NCBI GenBank assembly: GCA_036488085.1
Contig: DASXHZ010000065.1
Coordinates: forward strand, 62,001 to 126,000
DNA length: 64,000 nucleotides
Direction of reading: 5' to 3'
From: DASXHZ01 sp036488085
GTDB taxonomy: Bacteria; Acidobacteriota; Thermoanaerobaculia; Gp7-AA8
Shown here one piece after another: positions 17,347-25,489 of this stretch. How positions within the stretch are numbered: the first letter of the stretch is position 1; the number at the start of each line of letters is the position of its first letter. The translations under genes and the position numbers were made by a program. A model generated the notes under the pieces. It saw nothing but the letters and a program-made list of their open reading frames with translations. It had not been told where the DNA came from and ran no database searches.

Positions 17347-18183
17347 ATGAGCATGAAGAAATTCGTATCGTTGATGTTCGCCCTCACGTTCGTCTTCGTG
17401 ATGGCGTGCGGTAAGGGACATGAAGCAGCTTCGAAGGAGCAGGAAGGGGAGGACGACGAGGCCGGTCAGACGACTACCGCCGCCACCAACACGGGCGGTG
17501 CTCCGGCGGCCGCCACTCCCGCTGCTGCCGCACCCGCGGTTGCCGATGCGGCGACCCTCTCCGGCACCGTGAAGTTCGCCGGCGTTGCGCCGAAGCCGGC
17601 CGCCATCCAGATGAGCGCCGATCCGTACTGCCAGTCGCAGCATCCGAACGGCCAGGGCGCCGAGGATGAGGAAGTCGTCGTCGGAGCAGGCGGAGAGCTC
17701 GCGAATGTGCTCGTCTACGTCAAGAACGCGCCGAACGGCCCCGCGCCGTCAGCGCCGGCGACCATCGACCAGAAGGGCTGCCGCTACTACCCGCACGTCC
17801 AGGCGGTCGTCGTCGGTCAGCCGATCGAGATCAAGAACGACGACGCGACGCTCCACAACATCCACGCCATGCCGGCGGTGAACACCCAGTTCAATGAAGG
17901 GCAGCCGGTGCAGGGGATGGTCGCGACCAAGAAGTTCGACAAGGTCGAGATGACGCCGTTCCGCATCAAGTGCGACGTCCACGGCTGGATGAAGTCGTTC
18001 ATGGCCGTCATGCCGAATCCGTACTTCTCCGTCTCGAAGATGGACGGTCAGTTCTCGATCCCCAACCTCCCGCCCGGCACGTACACGATCGTCGCGTGGC
18101 ACGAGAAGTACGGCCAACAGGAGCAGCAGATCACGGTAGGACCGAAAGAAACGAAGCAGATCGCATTCTCATTCAAGGGTTAA
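17347..18183 (+). CDS. cupredoxin-like copper lipoprotein
   Basis: 278 residues. A lipoprotein signal (lipobox VMACG, Cys21) is followed by an acidic, then Ala/Thr/Pro-rich linker, and from about residue 75 a beta-sandwich domain. The set of a type 1 copper site is present: His in DATLHNIH and Cys-His-Met in KCDVHGWMKSFM. The C-terminal part (FSIPNLPPGTYTIVAWHEKY) resembles carboxypeptidase-regulatory-like domains. It lies between the octahaem cytochrome and oxidase subunit I, and may shuttle electrons between them in the periplasm (inference). AGGAG lies 11 bases before the ATG. Confidence 0.85.
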   Translation: MSMKKFVSLMFALTFVFVMACGKGHEAASKEQEGEDDEAGQTTTAATNTGGAPAAATPAAAAPAVADAATLSGTVKFAGVAPKPAAIQMSADPYCQSQHPNGQGAEDEEVVVGAGGELANVLVYVKNAPNGPAPSAPATIDQKGCRYYPHVQAVVVGQPIEIKNDDATLHNIHAMPAVNTQFNEGQPVQGMVATKKFDKVEMTPFRIKCDVHGWMKSFMAVMPNPYFSVSKMDGQFSIPNLPPGTYTIVAWHEKYGQQEQQITVGPKETKQIAFSFKG

Positions 18184-18203
18184 TTCGTTAGCGCGGAGGC
18201 GCC

Positions 18204-20102
18204 GTGGCACAAAGACGTCAATTACGCGTCGGTAAAGAATGGATGTACGCGGGCGACGCGGAGAAGCTTCTCCGCGAGGCCATGCGTATCCAGGAGGAAG
18301 AGGACGGCCGGCACGGAGGACACAAACAGTCCTTCATCCGCAAGTACATCTTCTCCATCGACCACAAGTGGATCGGCATCCAGTACGGGATGACGGCGCT
18401 CTGCTTCCTGCTGTTCGGCTTCAGCCTAATGTTGCTGATGCGACTACAGCTTGGCTGGCCCGGCCACGCCTTCAGCCTCTTGAAAGTCCTCGGCGAGAGT
18501 CGCGCTCCCGGCGGCATCCTGCTCCCCGAGGCCTACAACCAGCTCGGCGCGATGCACGGCACGATCATGGTCTTTCTCGCGATCGTCCCGCTGGCCGTCG
18601 GCGCGTTCGGCAACTACCTCGTCCCGCTCATGATCGGCGCGCCCGACATGGCGTTCCCGCGGCTCAACATGGCGAGCTACTGGATGTACCTGCCGGGCGG
18701 TCTCGTGATGCTCGCCAGCTTCGCGGCCACCGGCGGCACCGCGCAGTCGGGATGGACGTCGTATCCGCCGCTATCCGACATCGCGACCGAGGGACAGACG
18801 TGGTGGCTGGTCGGAATGATCTTCCTGATCACCTCCTCGCTCCTCGGCTCGGTCAACTTCATCGTCACCATCATTCAACTGCGCGCGAAAGGGATGACGT
18901 GGATGCGTCTTCCGTTCTTCGTCTGGGCGCAGTTCGTCACCTCGTTCCTGCTGCTCCTCGCGTTCCCGCCGCTCGAAGCCGCCGGCGTCCTGCAACTCAT
19001 GGACCGCGTCGCGCACACCAGCTTCTTCCTCCCGAGCGGTCTCGTCGTCAGCGGCACCAAGCTCGCGGTGGCGGGCGGCGGCAACCCGCTGCTGTGGCAG
19101 CACCTCTTCTGGTTCCTGGCGCATCCCGAGGTCTACGTCCTGATCCTGCCGGCGATGGGCATCATCGGCGAGATCATCGCGAACAACACCCGCAAGCCGC
19201 TGTGGGGCTACAAGAGCCTCGTCGGCGCCGTGACGTTCCTCGGCTTCATGTCATTCGTCGTGTGGGCGCACCACATGTTCATGACCGGCATGGGCACGGT
19301 GATCAGCGCCTTCTTCCAGACAACCACGATGATCATCTCGATCCCGTCGGTCATCATCCTGACTGCGCTCCTGATGTCGCTGTGGGGTGGTTCGATACGG
19401 TTCAACGTCCCGATGCTCTTCGCGCTGGCCTTCCTCCCGATGTTCGGCATCGGCGGACTCACCGGCCTTCCGCTCGGCCTCGCGGCGACTGACATTCATC
19501 TCCACGACACCTACTACGTCATCGGGCACTTCCACTACGTCGTGGCGCCGGGGACGATCTTCGCGATGTTCGCCGGCATCTACTACTGGTTCCCGAAGAT
19601 CACCGGCAAGCGGATGAACGAGTTCCTCGGCAAGGTGCACTTCTGGGGATCGTTCGTCGCGATCAACGGCATCTTCATGCCGATGTTCGCGCAGGGACTC
19701 GCCGGCGTGTCGCGGCGTCTGTATGACGGTGGTCTTCAGTACCACCACGCCAAAGAGATCGCCGCGGCGACGAATCCGTTCATGTCGATGTCGGCATGGA
19801 CGCTCCTCGTCTTCCAGGCGCCGTTCATCGTCAACTTCTTCTGGAGTATGGCGTTCGGAAAGAAGGCAGAGGCGAACTTCTGGCACGCCACGACGCTCGA
19901 GTGGGCGGCGACGACCTCGCCTCCGCTGGCGCACGGCAACTTCGCAGTGATCCCGGTCGTGCATCGCGGGCCGTACGAATACAGCACTCCCGAGTACACC
20001 GAGGCGGACTACCTGCCGCAACACCACGTCATCGGCGCGCCGCCTGCCACGAGCGGCGGCGGCATGCTCACCGCGGCCGCGGTCGCACAGAGGGAGGCGT
20101 AA
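18204..20102 (+). CDS. ctaD: cytochrome c oxidase subunit I (aa3 type)
   Basis: 632 residues, GTG start preceded by GCGGAGG. Twelve or more helices with metal sites: WFLAHPEVY (CuB His, Tyr cross-link and the E of the D channel), VWAHHMF (CuB), and HDTYYVIGHFHYV (haem ligands). An N-terminal cytosolic extension of about 45 residues is present. The segment that normally carries the K-channel lysine (IPTGIK in classical A1 enzymes) reads IPSVIILTALLMSLWGGSI, so that lysine is replaced by isoleucine. It reduces oxygen to water and pumps protons. Confidence 0.97.
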   Translation: MAQRRQLRVGKEWMYAGDAEKLLREAMRIQEEEDGRHGGHKQSFIRKYIFSIDHKWIGIQYGMTALCFLLFGFSLMLLMRLQLGWPGHAFSLLKVLGESRAPGGILLPEAYNQLGAMHGTIMVFLAIVPLAVGAFGNYLVPLMIGAPDMAFPRLNMASYWMYLPGGLVMLASFAATGGTAQSGWTSYPPLSDIATEGQTWWLVGMIFLITSSLLGSVNFIVTIIQLRAKGMTWMRLPFFVWAQFVTSFLLLLAFPPLEAAGVLQLMDRVAHTSFFLPSGLVVSGTKLAVAGGGNPLLWQHLFWFLAHPEVYVLILPAMGIIGEIIANNTRKPLWGYKSLVGAVTFLGFMSFVVWAHHMFMTGMGTVISAFFQTTTMIISIPSVIILTALLMSLWGGSIRFNVPMLFALAFLPMFGIGGLTGLPLGLAATDIHLHDTYYVIGHFHYVVAPGTIFAMFAGIYYWFPKITGKRMNEFLGKVHFWGSFVAINGIFMPMFAQGLAGVSRRLYDGGLQYHHAKEIAAATNPFMSMSAWTLLVFQAPFIVNFFWSMAFGKKAEANFWHATTLEWAATTSPPLAHGNFAVIPVVHRGPYEYSTPEYTEADYLPQHHVIGAPPATSGGGMLTAAAVAQREA

Positions 20103-20725
20103 TGGACGCGCACGCGCACGCTGCAGAGCACGAGATCGAGATTCCGTACAACGTCTATCCGCGGCCCGACACCGGTTTGTACAACGGCAAGCTCGGGATC
20201 TGGCTCTTTCTCGCCTCCGAGGTCATGCTCTTCGGCGCCCTCTTCTCGTCGTACATCCTCCTGCGCACCGGCTCGGTGAACTGGCCGCGCGGCTACACGT
20301 TCCTCAACATCCCGCTCGCGACCGCCAACACGTTCATCCTGATCGCGTCGTCGGTCACCGTCGTCCTGGCATGGGCGAACCTCCGCCTCGGCAATCTGAA
20401 GCTCGGACGCATCTTCATCGCGATCACGATCGCGTGCGCGCTTCTCTTCCTCGTGAACAAAGGCATCGAGTACCACCACGAGTTCGTCGAGGGCCGCTCG
20501 CCGGCCACGAACAACTTCATGGCGCTCTACTTCACGCTGACCGGCCTGCATGGACTGCACGTGATCGGCGGCATCGTCGTCTTCGCCTACATGGCCGGAC
20601 CCGGCGCGAAGATGTGGCACCAGGACCGGAACCGCTACACCAATCGCATCGAGATCGCCGGCCTGTATTGGCACTTCGTTGATCTCGTCTGGATCTTCCT
20701 TTTCCCGACTCTGTATCTACTGTAG
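20102..20725 (+). CDS. ctaE: cytochrome c oxidase subunit III
   Basis: 207 residues with five predicted helices; conserved LGIWLFLASEVMLFGALF near the N-terminus, EYHHEF in the middle, and the C-terminal GLYWHFVDLVWIFLFP. The ATG overlaps the stop of subunit I (TAATG) and GGGAGG precedes it. Subunit III stabilises the D-channel entrance of subunit I. Confidence 0.96.
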   Translation: MDAHAHAAEHEIEIPYNVYPRPDTGLYNGKLGIWLFLASEVMLFGALFSSYILLRTGSVNWPRGYTFLNIPLATANTFILIASSVTVVLAWANLRLGNLKLGRIFIAITIACALLFLVNKGIEYHHEFVEGRSPATNNFMALYFTLTGLHGLHVIGGIVVFAYMAGPGAKMWHQDRNRYTNRIEIAGLYWHFVDLVWIFLFPTLYLL

Positions 20726-20734
20726 GAGAGTGCC

Positions 20735-21118
20735 GTGAGCGAACACGCCATCATCGACGTTCCGCCGCATTCAGCCGCCGACGAGGCGGAGCACGCCGGC
20801 GTCCACGACCCGAACCTGCACCACAGCCCCGAAGAGATCAAGCGCGAGGTCCGCGTCTACCTCATCGTTTTCGTCGCGCTTGCCGCCCTCACCGCCGTGA
20901 CCGTCGCATCGTTCTATGCTTTGAAGTCGTATCCGGTGGGCGTCGCCATCAGTGTCGCGCTGATCATCGCGCTCGTGAAGGGCTCGCTCGTCGCCGGCTA
21001 CTTCATGCATCTCCTGACCGAGAAGAAGCTGATCTACGCCGTTCTGATCCTGACCGTCTTCTTCTTCGCCGTTCTCATTTGGGGTCCCTGGCTGCATCAC
21101 AGCTCACCGTTCAACTGA
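20735..21118 (+). CDS. cytochrome c oxidase subunit IV-like protein
   Basis: 127 residues from GTG, with TAGGAGAG upstream. A histidine-rich cytosolic head (about 40 residues, HDPNLHHSPEEIKREVRVY) is followed by three membrane helices including KGSLVAGYFMHLLTEKKLIY, the signature of prokaryotic subunit IV (CyoD/CtaF-like). A small accessory subunit of the oxidase encoded around it. Confidence 0.9.
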   Translation: MSEHAIIDVPPHSAADEAEHAGVHDPNLHHSPEEIKREVRVYLIVFVALAALTAVTVASFYALKSYPVGVAISVALIIALVKGSLVAGYFMHLLTEKKLIYAVLILTVFFFAVLIWGPWLHHSSPFN

Positions 21119-21129
21119 CGTTCAACCAG

Positions 21130-21330
21130 ATGTCTCTGCGGATTTTCCATGTCATCTTCATCATCGCGTCGATCGTCCTGTCGCTCTTCGTCGCCGTCTG
21201 GGCCGTTCGCGAATACCAGGCGACGCACAGCCTCGGCGCGCTCGCGCTCGGAGTCGTTTTCGTCATCGCCGGCATCGCGATGGTCCTCTACGGCCGTCGT
21301 TGGTTCAACAAACTGAAGGAACTGTCATGA
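21130..21330 (+). CDS. small two-helix membrane protein of the oxidase operon
   Basis: 66 residues from the ATG at 21130, with two membrane helices (IFHVIFIIASIVLSLFVAVW and ALALGVVFVIAGIAMVLYG). I do not recognise a family. It lies between oxidase subunit IV and a small secreted protein, and its stop overlaps the next start (TCATGA), so it is probably co-translated. A minor oxidase subunit or assembly factor is plausible. Confidence 0.75.
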   Translation: MSLRIFHVIFIIASIVLSLFVAVWAVREYQATHSLGALALGVVFVIAGIAMVLYGRRWFNKLKELS

Positions 21331-21584
21331 GAACGAGAGCCGCGCTCATCGCCGTCATCCTCATCGCGTGCGCCACGCTCGCCACCGCGTGCCCCGTCTG
21401 CTACGGCACGGCGCAAACGCCGCTCACGAAGGGTACGAACAACGGCATCCTCTTTCTCCTCGGCATCGTCGGTTCCGTTCAGGTCGGATTCGTCGCGCTC
21501 TTCATCGGCTTCTGGAAGCGCACCAAGGCGCTGCAGCAGAGACGTGAGCAGTTCCAGATCATCGAGGGTGGAAAAGAACGATGA
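21327..21584 (+). CDS. small membrane protein with N-terminal signal and CPVCYG motif
   Basis: 85 residues. A signal-like helix ends near TACPVCYG, which leaves two cysteines at the outer face, followed by a second helix (GILFLLGIVGSVQVGFVALF) and a charged C-terminal tail. The CPVC could bind copper or form a disulphide. Small proteins starting with such a motif recur in oxidase operons, but I cannot name a family. It overlaps both neighbours by four bases. Confidence 0.7.
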   Translation: MRTRAALIAVILIACATLATACPVCYGTAQTPLTKGTNNGILFLLGIVGSVQVGFVALFIGFWKRTKALQQRREQFQIIEGGKER

Positions 21585-22429
21585 AAGATTTCCTCGCGCA
21601 GTGGATGCCGCCCGACTACTCGGCGCACGGAGCGGCGCTCGATGACCTCAGCGCAGCCGTCCACTGGATCATGCTGATCCTGTTCGTGCTCTGGGGCGCG
21701 TACTTCGTCTACGCCCTTTTCCGTTTCCGCGCCTCGCGGAACCCGAAGGCGAGCTACGCGGGAATGCGATCGCATTTCTCGACGTACCTCGAAACCGGCG
21801 TCGCCGTCGTCGAAGTCGTGCTCCTGGTCGGCTTCTCGATTCCGATGTGGATGCGGTGGACCGCCCGTCCGGAGCCTTCAGCCAACGCGCTGGAAGTTCG
21901 CGTCGTCGCCGAGCAGTTCGCCTGGAACATCCAGTACCCGGGCAAGGACGGCGTCTTCGGCCGCCGCGACGTCAACCTCGTCTCCTCGACCAACCCGCTC
22001 GGACTCGACCTCAACGATCCGAATGCGAAGGACGACATCGTCACGCTCAACCAGCTCCACATGCAGGTCGACCGGCCGATCCTCATCCACCTCTCATCGA
22101 AGGACGTTATCCACAGCTTCTTCCTCCCGTACATGCGCGTGAAGCAGGACGCTATTCCGGGGCAGGAGGTCGCCATCCACTTCACGCCGAAGAAGGTTGG
22201 CAGTGACGGCTTCGAGATCGCCTGCGCCCAGCTCTGCGGCCTCGGCCACTACCGCATGCGCGGCCAGTACGCCGTCCACACCCAGTCCGATTTCCAGAAA
22301 TGGCTCGCCGACAACGCGCCGGCAGCCGTGAGCACCTCCGCTCCCAATCCCGTTCCGGCCGCCACTCCCGCGCAGAATCCGGCCACCGGACAGGCTGAAC
22401 CCGTTCCCGGCCAGGCGCCGCCGCAGTGA
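21581..22429 (+). CDS. ctaC: cytochrome c oxidase subunit II
   Basis: 282 residues. Two membrane helices (about 25-47 and 68-90) precede the periplasmic CuA cupredoxin: EQFAWNIQYPG, DVIHSFFLP (His ligand), and CAQLCGLGHYRM with both cysteines, the histidine and the methionine. The C-terminus is an Ala/Pro-rich tail. There is no fused cytochrome c domain, so an external donor such as the octahaem protein or the cupredoxin is needed. It is encoded last of the oxidase subunits, an order (I-III-IV-II) different from the common II-I-III. Confidence 0.95.
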   Translation: MKDFLAQWMPPDYSAHGAALDDLSAAVHWIMLILFVLWGAYFVYALFRFRASRNPKASYAGMRSHFSTYLETGVAVVEVVLLVGFSIPMWMRWTARPEPSANALEVRVVAEQFAWNIQYPGKDGVFGRRDVNLVSSTNPLGLDLNDPNAKDDIVTLNQLHMQVDRPILIHLSSKDVIHSFFLPYMRVKQDAIPGQEVAIHFTPKKVGSDGFEIACAQLCGLGHYRMRGQYAVHTQSDFQKWLADNAPAAVSTSAPNPVPAATPAQNPATGQAEPVPGQAPPQ

Positions 22430-22445
22430 GGTATAACGACTCGCG

Positions 22446-23498
22446 ATGAATCTTCCCCAGGTTAGTTCCCGGTTGCCGGTTGCCGGTGACCGGAGTCAAT
22501 CTCGCGATCTCTCTGACCACTGGTCACTAGCCACCGGCCACTGGTTACGCCGCTTCACGAAAGTCGTCGCGTTCTCCACACTGATGCTGATCTTCGCCGG
22601 CGCGATGGTGACGTCGACGGGCTCCGGCCTCGCCGTTCCCGACTGGCCGCTCAACTACGGAATGATCATCCCGCCGATGGTCGGCGGCATCCTCTATGAG
22701 GCCGGGCACCGCCTGCTCGCCTCGTTCGTCGGCTTCCTCGTCGTAATCCAGGCGATCTGGCTCCAAGTCCGCGAGCCGAAACGTTTCGTTCGCATGCTTG
22801 GCTGGACCTCCGTTGGCGCCGTGATCGCGCAAGGCATCCTCGGCGGCATGACGGTCCTCTTTCTCCAGCCGCACGCCCTCTCAGTCGCGCATGGCGGACT
22901 CGCCGAGATCTTCCTCTGCATCAACGTCTCGATCGCGTTCTTTACCTCGCGATCGTTCCTCTCGCTCCGTCAGCGCAAGATCGATCACGCGCCGGTCGCC
23001 GCGACCACCGCGCTCGTCGCCATCGTCTATCTGCAGATCATCGCCGGCGCGCTGATGCGCCACCTCGGCGCGGGTCTCGCGATCCCCGATTTCCCGCTCT
23101 CGTTCGGCCACATCATCCCGGCGCTCACGTCGTCGGCAATTGCTGCGAATTTCGCGCATCGAATCGGTGCGTTGCTCGTGACGATCGCGATGATCGTTAC
23201 CGTCTCTCAGGCCGTGCGCGTGAAGGCTCTTCGCAAACTCGCCATCGGCCTTATCGCCGTCCTTGCGTTCCAGATCTTTCTCGGAGCCGAGGTCGTTTGG
23301 TCGGGTGATCCTAAGCTCTATCACTTCCTCGGGGGCGCCGCCTCGGTGAAGCATGCCGCGCTGATCAGCTTCCACGTAGTTACCGGCGCGCTGACGCTCG
23401 CGCTGTCGATGTTGCTCGCTCTGAGCACCCGCGCCGTCGCACGGCAAACCGTTCCCGCCGAGGCTGGTGCGCTTGTCGCAAGCGAGGTGGCGGCATGA
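22446..23498 (+). CDS. ctaA: haem A synthase CtaA with repeat-derived N-terminus
   Basis: 350 residues. Eight membrane helices with FAGAMVTSTGSGLAVPDWP and EAGHRLLASFVGF in the first half, QPHALSVAHGG, and a second half with GAGLAIPDFPLSFG and FAHRIGALLV; the histidines ligate haem. It oxidises haem O to haem A for the oxidase. Residues 6-34 are encoded by a palindromic repeat element; the conserved part starts only at about residue 35 (LRRFTKVVAFS). No usable start lies between the element and the first helix, so the element must be translated. Confidence 0.93.
   Translation: MNLPQVSSRLPVAGDRSQSRDLSDHWSLATGHWLRRFTKVVAFSTLMLIFAGAMVTSTGSGLAVPDWPLNYGMIIPPMVGGILYEAGHRLLASFVGFLVVIQAIWLQVREPKRFVRMLGWTSVGAVIAQGILGGMTVLFLQPHALSVAHGGLAEIFLCINVSIAFFTSRSFLSLRQRKIDHAPVAATTALVAIVYLQIIAGALMRHLGAGLAIPDFPLSFGHIIPALTSSAIAANFAHRIGALLVTIAMIVTVSQAVRVKALRKLAIGLIAVLAFQIFLGAEVVWSGDPKLYHFLGGAASVKHAALISFHVVTGALTLALSMLLALSTRAVARQTVPAEAGALVASEVAA
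22461..22548. repeat. imperfect palindromic element inside the start of ctaA
   Basis: The left arm iterates GGTTGCCGGTTGCCGGTGACC (22461-22494); the right arm GACCACTGGTCACTAGCC then ACCGGCCACTGGTTAC (22515-22548) runs in the opposite sense. It encodes residues 6-34 of CtaA in an open frame. The arms match only imperfectly, consistent with an older insertion. Confidence 0.6.
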
Positions 23499-24388
23499 GT
23501 GTGGCCGTCACCGCCGGACCGGCCAAGAGCCGCTCGCTTCACGTCCGCGATTACCTCGAGCTCTCGAAAGCACGCATCGTACTGATGGTGCTCATCACGA
23601 CGGCTGCGGGATACCTCGTCGCCGCGAAGCCGATCAATGCTCTCGTGCTGCTGCATACGCTCCTCGGCACCGCGCTCGTCGCCGCCGGCACGAATGCGTT
23701 GAATCAGTACGTCGAGCGCGAGCACGACGCGAAGATGCGCCGCACGCGTCTCCGTCCGCTGCCGGACGGCCGCATCACACCGCGCACCGCGCTCACGTTC
23801 TCCATCCTCATCGCCATCGTCGGCACGCTCTACCTCGGTTTCCTCGTCAACTGGCTCACCGCCTTCCTCGGCGCGTTCACGCTGACGAGCTACATCTTCG
23901 TCTACACCCCGTTGAAGCGGATCTCGACTGCCTGCACCATCATCGGTGCCATTCCCGGCGCGATCCCGCCGCTGATGGGATGGGCTGCCGCCACCAACCA
24001 CCTCGCGCTCGGCAGCTGGATCGCGTTCGCGATCCTCTTCTTCTGGCAGCTGCCGCACTTCATGGCGATCAGTTGGATCTACCGTGAAGACTACGGGAGT
24101 GCCGGATTCGTCATGACATCCGTCCGCGACGGCAACGGCACCGCCACCGCGCGCCAGGCCATCTACTACAGCCTCGCGCTCCTCGCCGTCAGCGTTCTCC
24201 CGGCGTTCACCGGCATGGCCGGCGTCGCGTACCTCATCGGCGCCATTCTCCTCGGCGCCGCCATCACCGCCGCGTCGGTCCGCTTCTTCTTCGAGCGGAA
24301 CAACAAGACCGCGATGAAGCTCTTCATGACCTCCAACCTCTACCTCATCGTGATGATGCTGTTGTTTGTGATCTCCGCCCGCTCGTGA
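23495..24388 (+). CDS. ctaB: protohaem IX farnesyltransferase (haem O synthase)
   Basis: 297 residues, UbiA superfamily with about nine helices. Prenyl-diphosphate/Mg binding motifs are NQYVEREHDAKMRRT with LRPLPDGRI and, later, YTPLKRIS. It attaches farnesyl to haem B to give haem O, the substrate of CtaA encoded just upstream. Start and previous stop overlap in ATGA, and its own stop overlaps the next GTG. Confidence 0.96.
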   Translation: MSVAVTAGPAKSRSLHVRDYLELSKARIVLMVLITTAAGYLVAAKPINALVLLHTLLGTALVAAGTNALNQYVEREHDAKMRRTRLRPLPDGRITPRTALTFSILIAIVGTLYLGFLVNWLTAFLGAFTLTSYIFVYTPLKRISTACTIIGAIPGAIPPLMGWAAATNHLALGSWIAFAILFFWQLPHFMAISWIYREDYGSAGFVMTSVRDGNGTATARQAIYYSLALLAVSVLPAFTGMAGVAYLIGAILLGAAITAASVRFFFERNNKTAMKLFMTSNLYLIVMMLLFVISARS

Positions 24389-24945
24389 AGACAACCGGAC
24401 TCCTTCTCGCCCTCGCTCTTGCCGCCTGTTCGCACCAATCCGATCTCCCGCGCCTCTTCCCCGTGCCCGACGCGAAACTCGTCGCCGAGACCGGGAAGCC
24501 GCTGGACCTCCGCGATCTGAAGGGAAACGTCGTCGTCTACGACTTCATCTTCACGAACTGCGCAGGGACTTGCCCGCTGATGACACAGCAGATGCGCAAG
24601 CTGACGCAGAAGATCGACAAGGACGAGCCGGTGCGCTTCGTCTCCATCAGCGTCGACCCGACCCGCGACACGCCGCAGGTTCTTCGCGACTACGCCGCCC
24701 GCTTCCGCAACGATCCTCGCTGGACCTTCCTCACCGGCGAGCGCGACCAGATCATTCACCTCTCGGTCGACGGCTTCAAACTCGCCGCCGGCGGCACCCC
24801 GCAAACGATCGCCGAGCCGCTGCTCCATTCGTCCAAGTTCGCCATCGCCGACAAGGACGGCTACATCCGCGAGTACTACGGCGCCACAGACGGCGACGCT
24901 CCCGATCACGTCGCGGCATCTGTCCGCGACCTCCTAAGAGAATAG
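24385..24945 (+). CDS. SCO1/SenC-type copper chaperone lipoprotein
   Basis: 186 residues. Lipoprotein signal (LALAACS) and a thioredoxin-like domain with the copper ligands CAGTCP and the distal His in LLHSSKF; SISVDPTRDTPQVL is the typical Sco motif. It delivers copper to the CuA site of oxidase subunit II. The GTG start overlaps the ctaB stop. Confidence 0.95.
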   Translation: MKTTGLLLALALAACSHQSDLPRLFPVPDAKLVAETGKPLDLRDLKGNVVVYDFIFTNCAGTCPLMTQQMRKLTQKIDKDEPVRFVSISVDPTRDTPQVLRDYAARFRNDPRWTFLTGERDQIIHLSVDGFKLAAGGTPQTIAEPLLHSSKFAIADKDGYIREYYGATDGDAPDHVAASVRDLLRE

Positions 24946-24950
24946 GAGGG

Positions 24951-25021
24951 GGCGGACGCCCTCGTCCGCCCGCCGCGCGTTAGCGCGGCTGTCGCCGCCC
25001 AGGCGGACGAGGGCGTCCGCC
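24951..25021. repeat. perfect 20-bp-arm inverted repeat element between sco and ctaM
   Basis: GGCGGACGCCCTCGTCCGCC at 24951-24970 and its exact reverse complement at 25002-25021 enclose a 31-base loop that holds a smaller hairpin (CCGCGC-GTTA-GCGCGG). It fills most of the gap between the Sco gene and the DUF420 gene. It could attenuate or terminate transcription, although no T tract follows, or be another mobile palindrome. Confidence 0.85.
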
Positions 25022-25053
25022 GCTCCGGATCGAAATCCGATACGCTCGCGGTA

Positions 25054-25488
25054 ATGTCCCTCGTCCAAATCCTCCCCGCGGTCAACGCGTCGCTCAACGC
25101 GCTCAGCGGCGTCTTCCTCGTCATTGGCTACGTCCTGATCCGGCAGAAGAAGATCCGGCAGCACAAGCGATTCATGCTTGCGGCGTGCATCACGTCGCTG
25201 CTCTTTCTCGTGTGCTACGTCACGAACCATTACCTGCGACACGGCATCGTGACGCGCTTCAGAGGCACCGGCGTCATCCGGCCGGTCTACTTCACGATCC
25301 TGATCTCGCACACGATCCTCGCCGTCGTGATCGTGCCGCTGGCGATCTTCTCCGTGATCAACGGGCTGAAGATGCGCGTGCCGCAGCACCGCCGTGTCGC
25401 GAAGTGGACGTTCCCGCTCTGGCTGTACGTCTCCGTGACCGGTGTGCTGGTCTACTTTTTCCTCTACCATTGGTTTGCGGGAGCATGA
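25054..25488 (+). CDS. ctaM: CtaM/YozB-like (DUF420) oxidase assembly membrane protein
   Basis: 144 residues with four helices and conserved histidines: QHKRFMLAAC, TNHYLRHG, ILISHTILAVV and QHRRVAKWTFPLWLY. The DUF420 family includes CtaM, needed for maturation of haem A-containing oxidase in Staphylococcus, which fits its position after ctaA, ctaB and sco. Preceded by a palindromic element. Confidence 0.87.
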   Translation: MSLVQILPAVNASLNALSGVFLVIGYVLIRQKKIRQHKRFMLAACITSLLFLVCYVTNHYLRHGIVTRFRGTGVIRPVYFTILISHTILAVVIVPLAIFSVINGLKMRVPQHRRVAKWTFPLWLYVSVTGVLVYFFLYHWFAGA

Positions 25489-25489
25489 A

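Noticed and set aside
24951..25021. Intrinsic terminator after sco
   Set aside because: The hairpin is strong but has no T tract, and the next gene belongs to the same pathway; kept as a repeat element.
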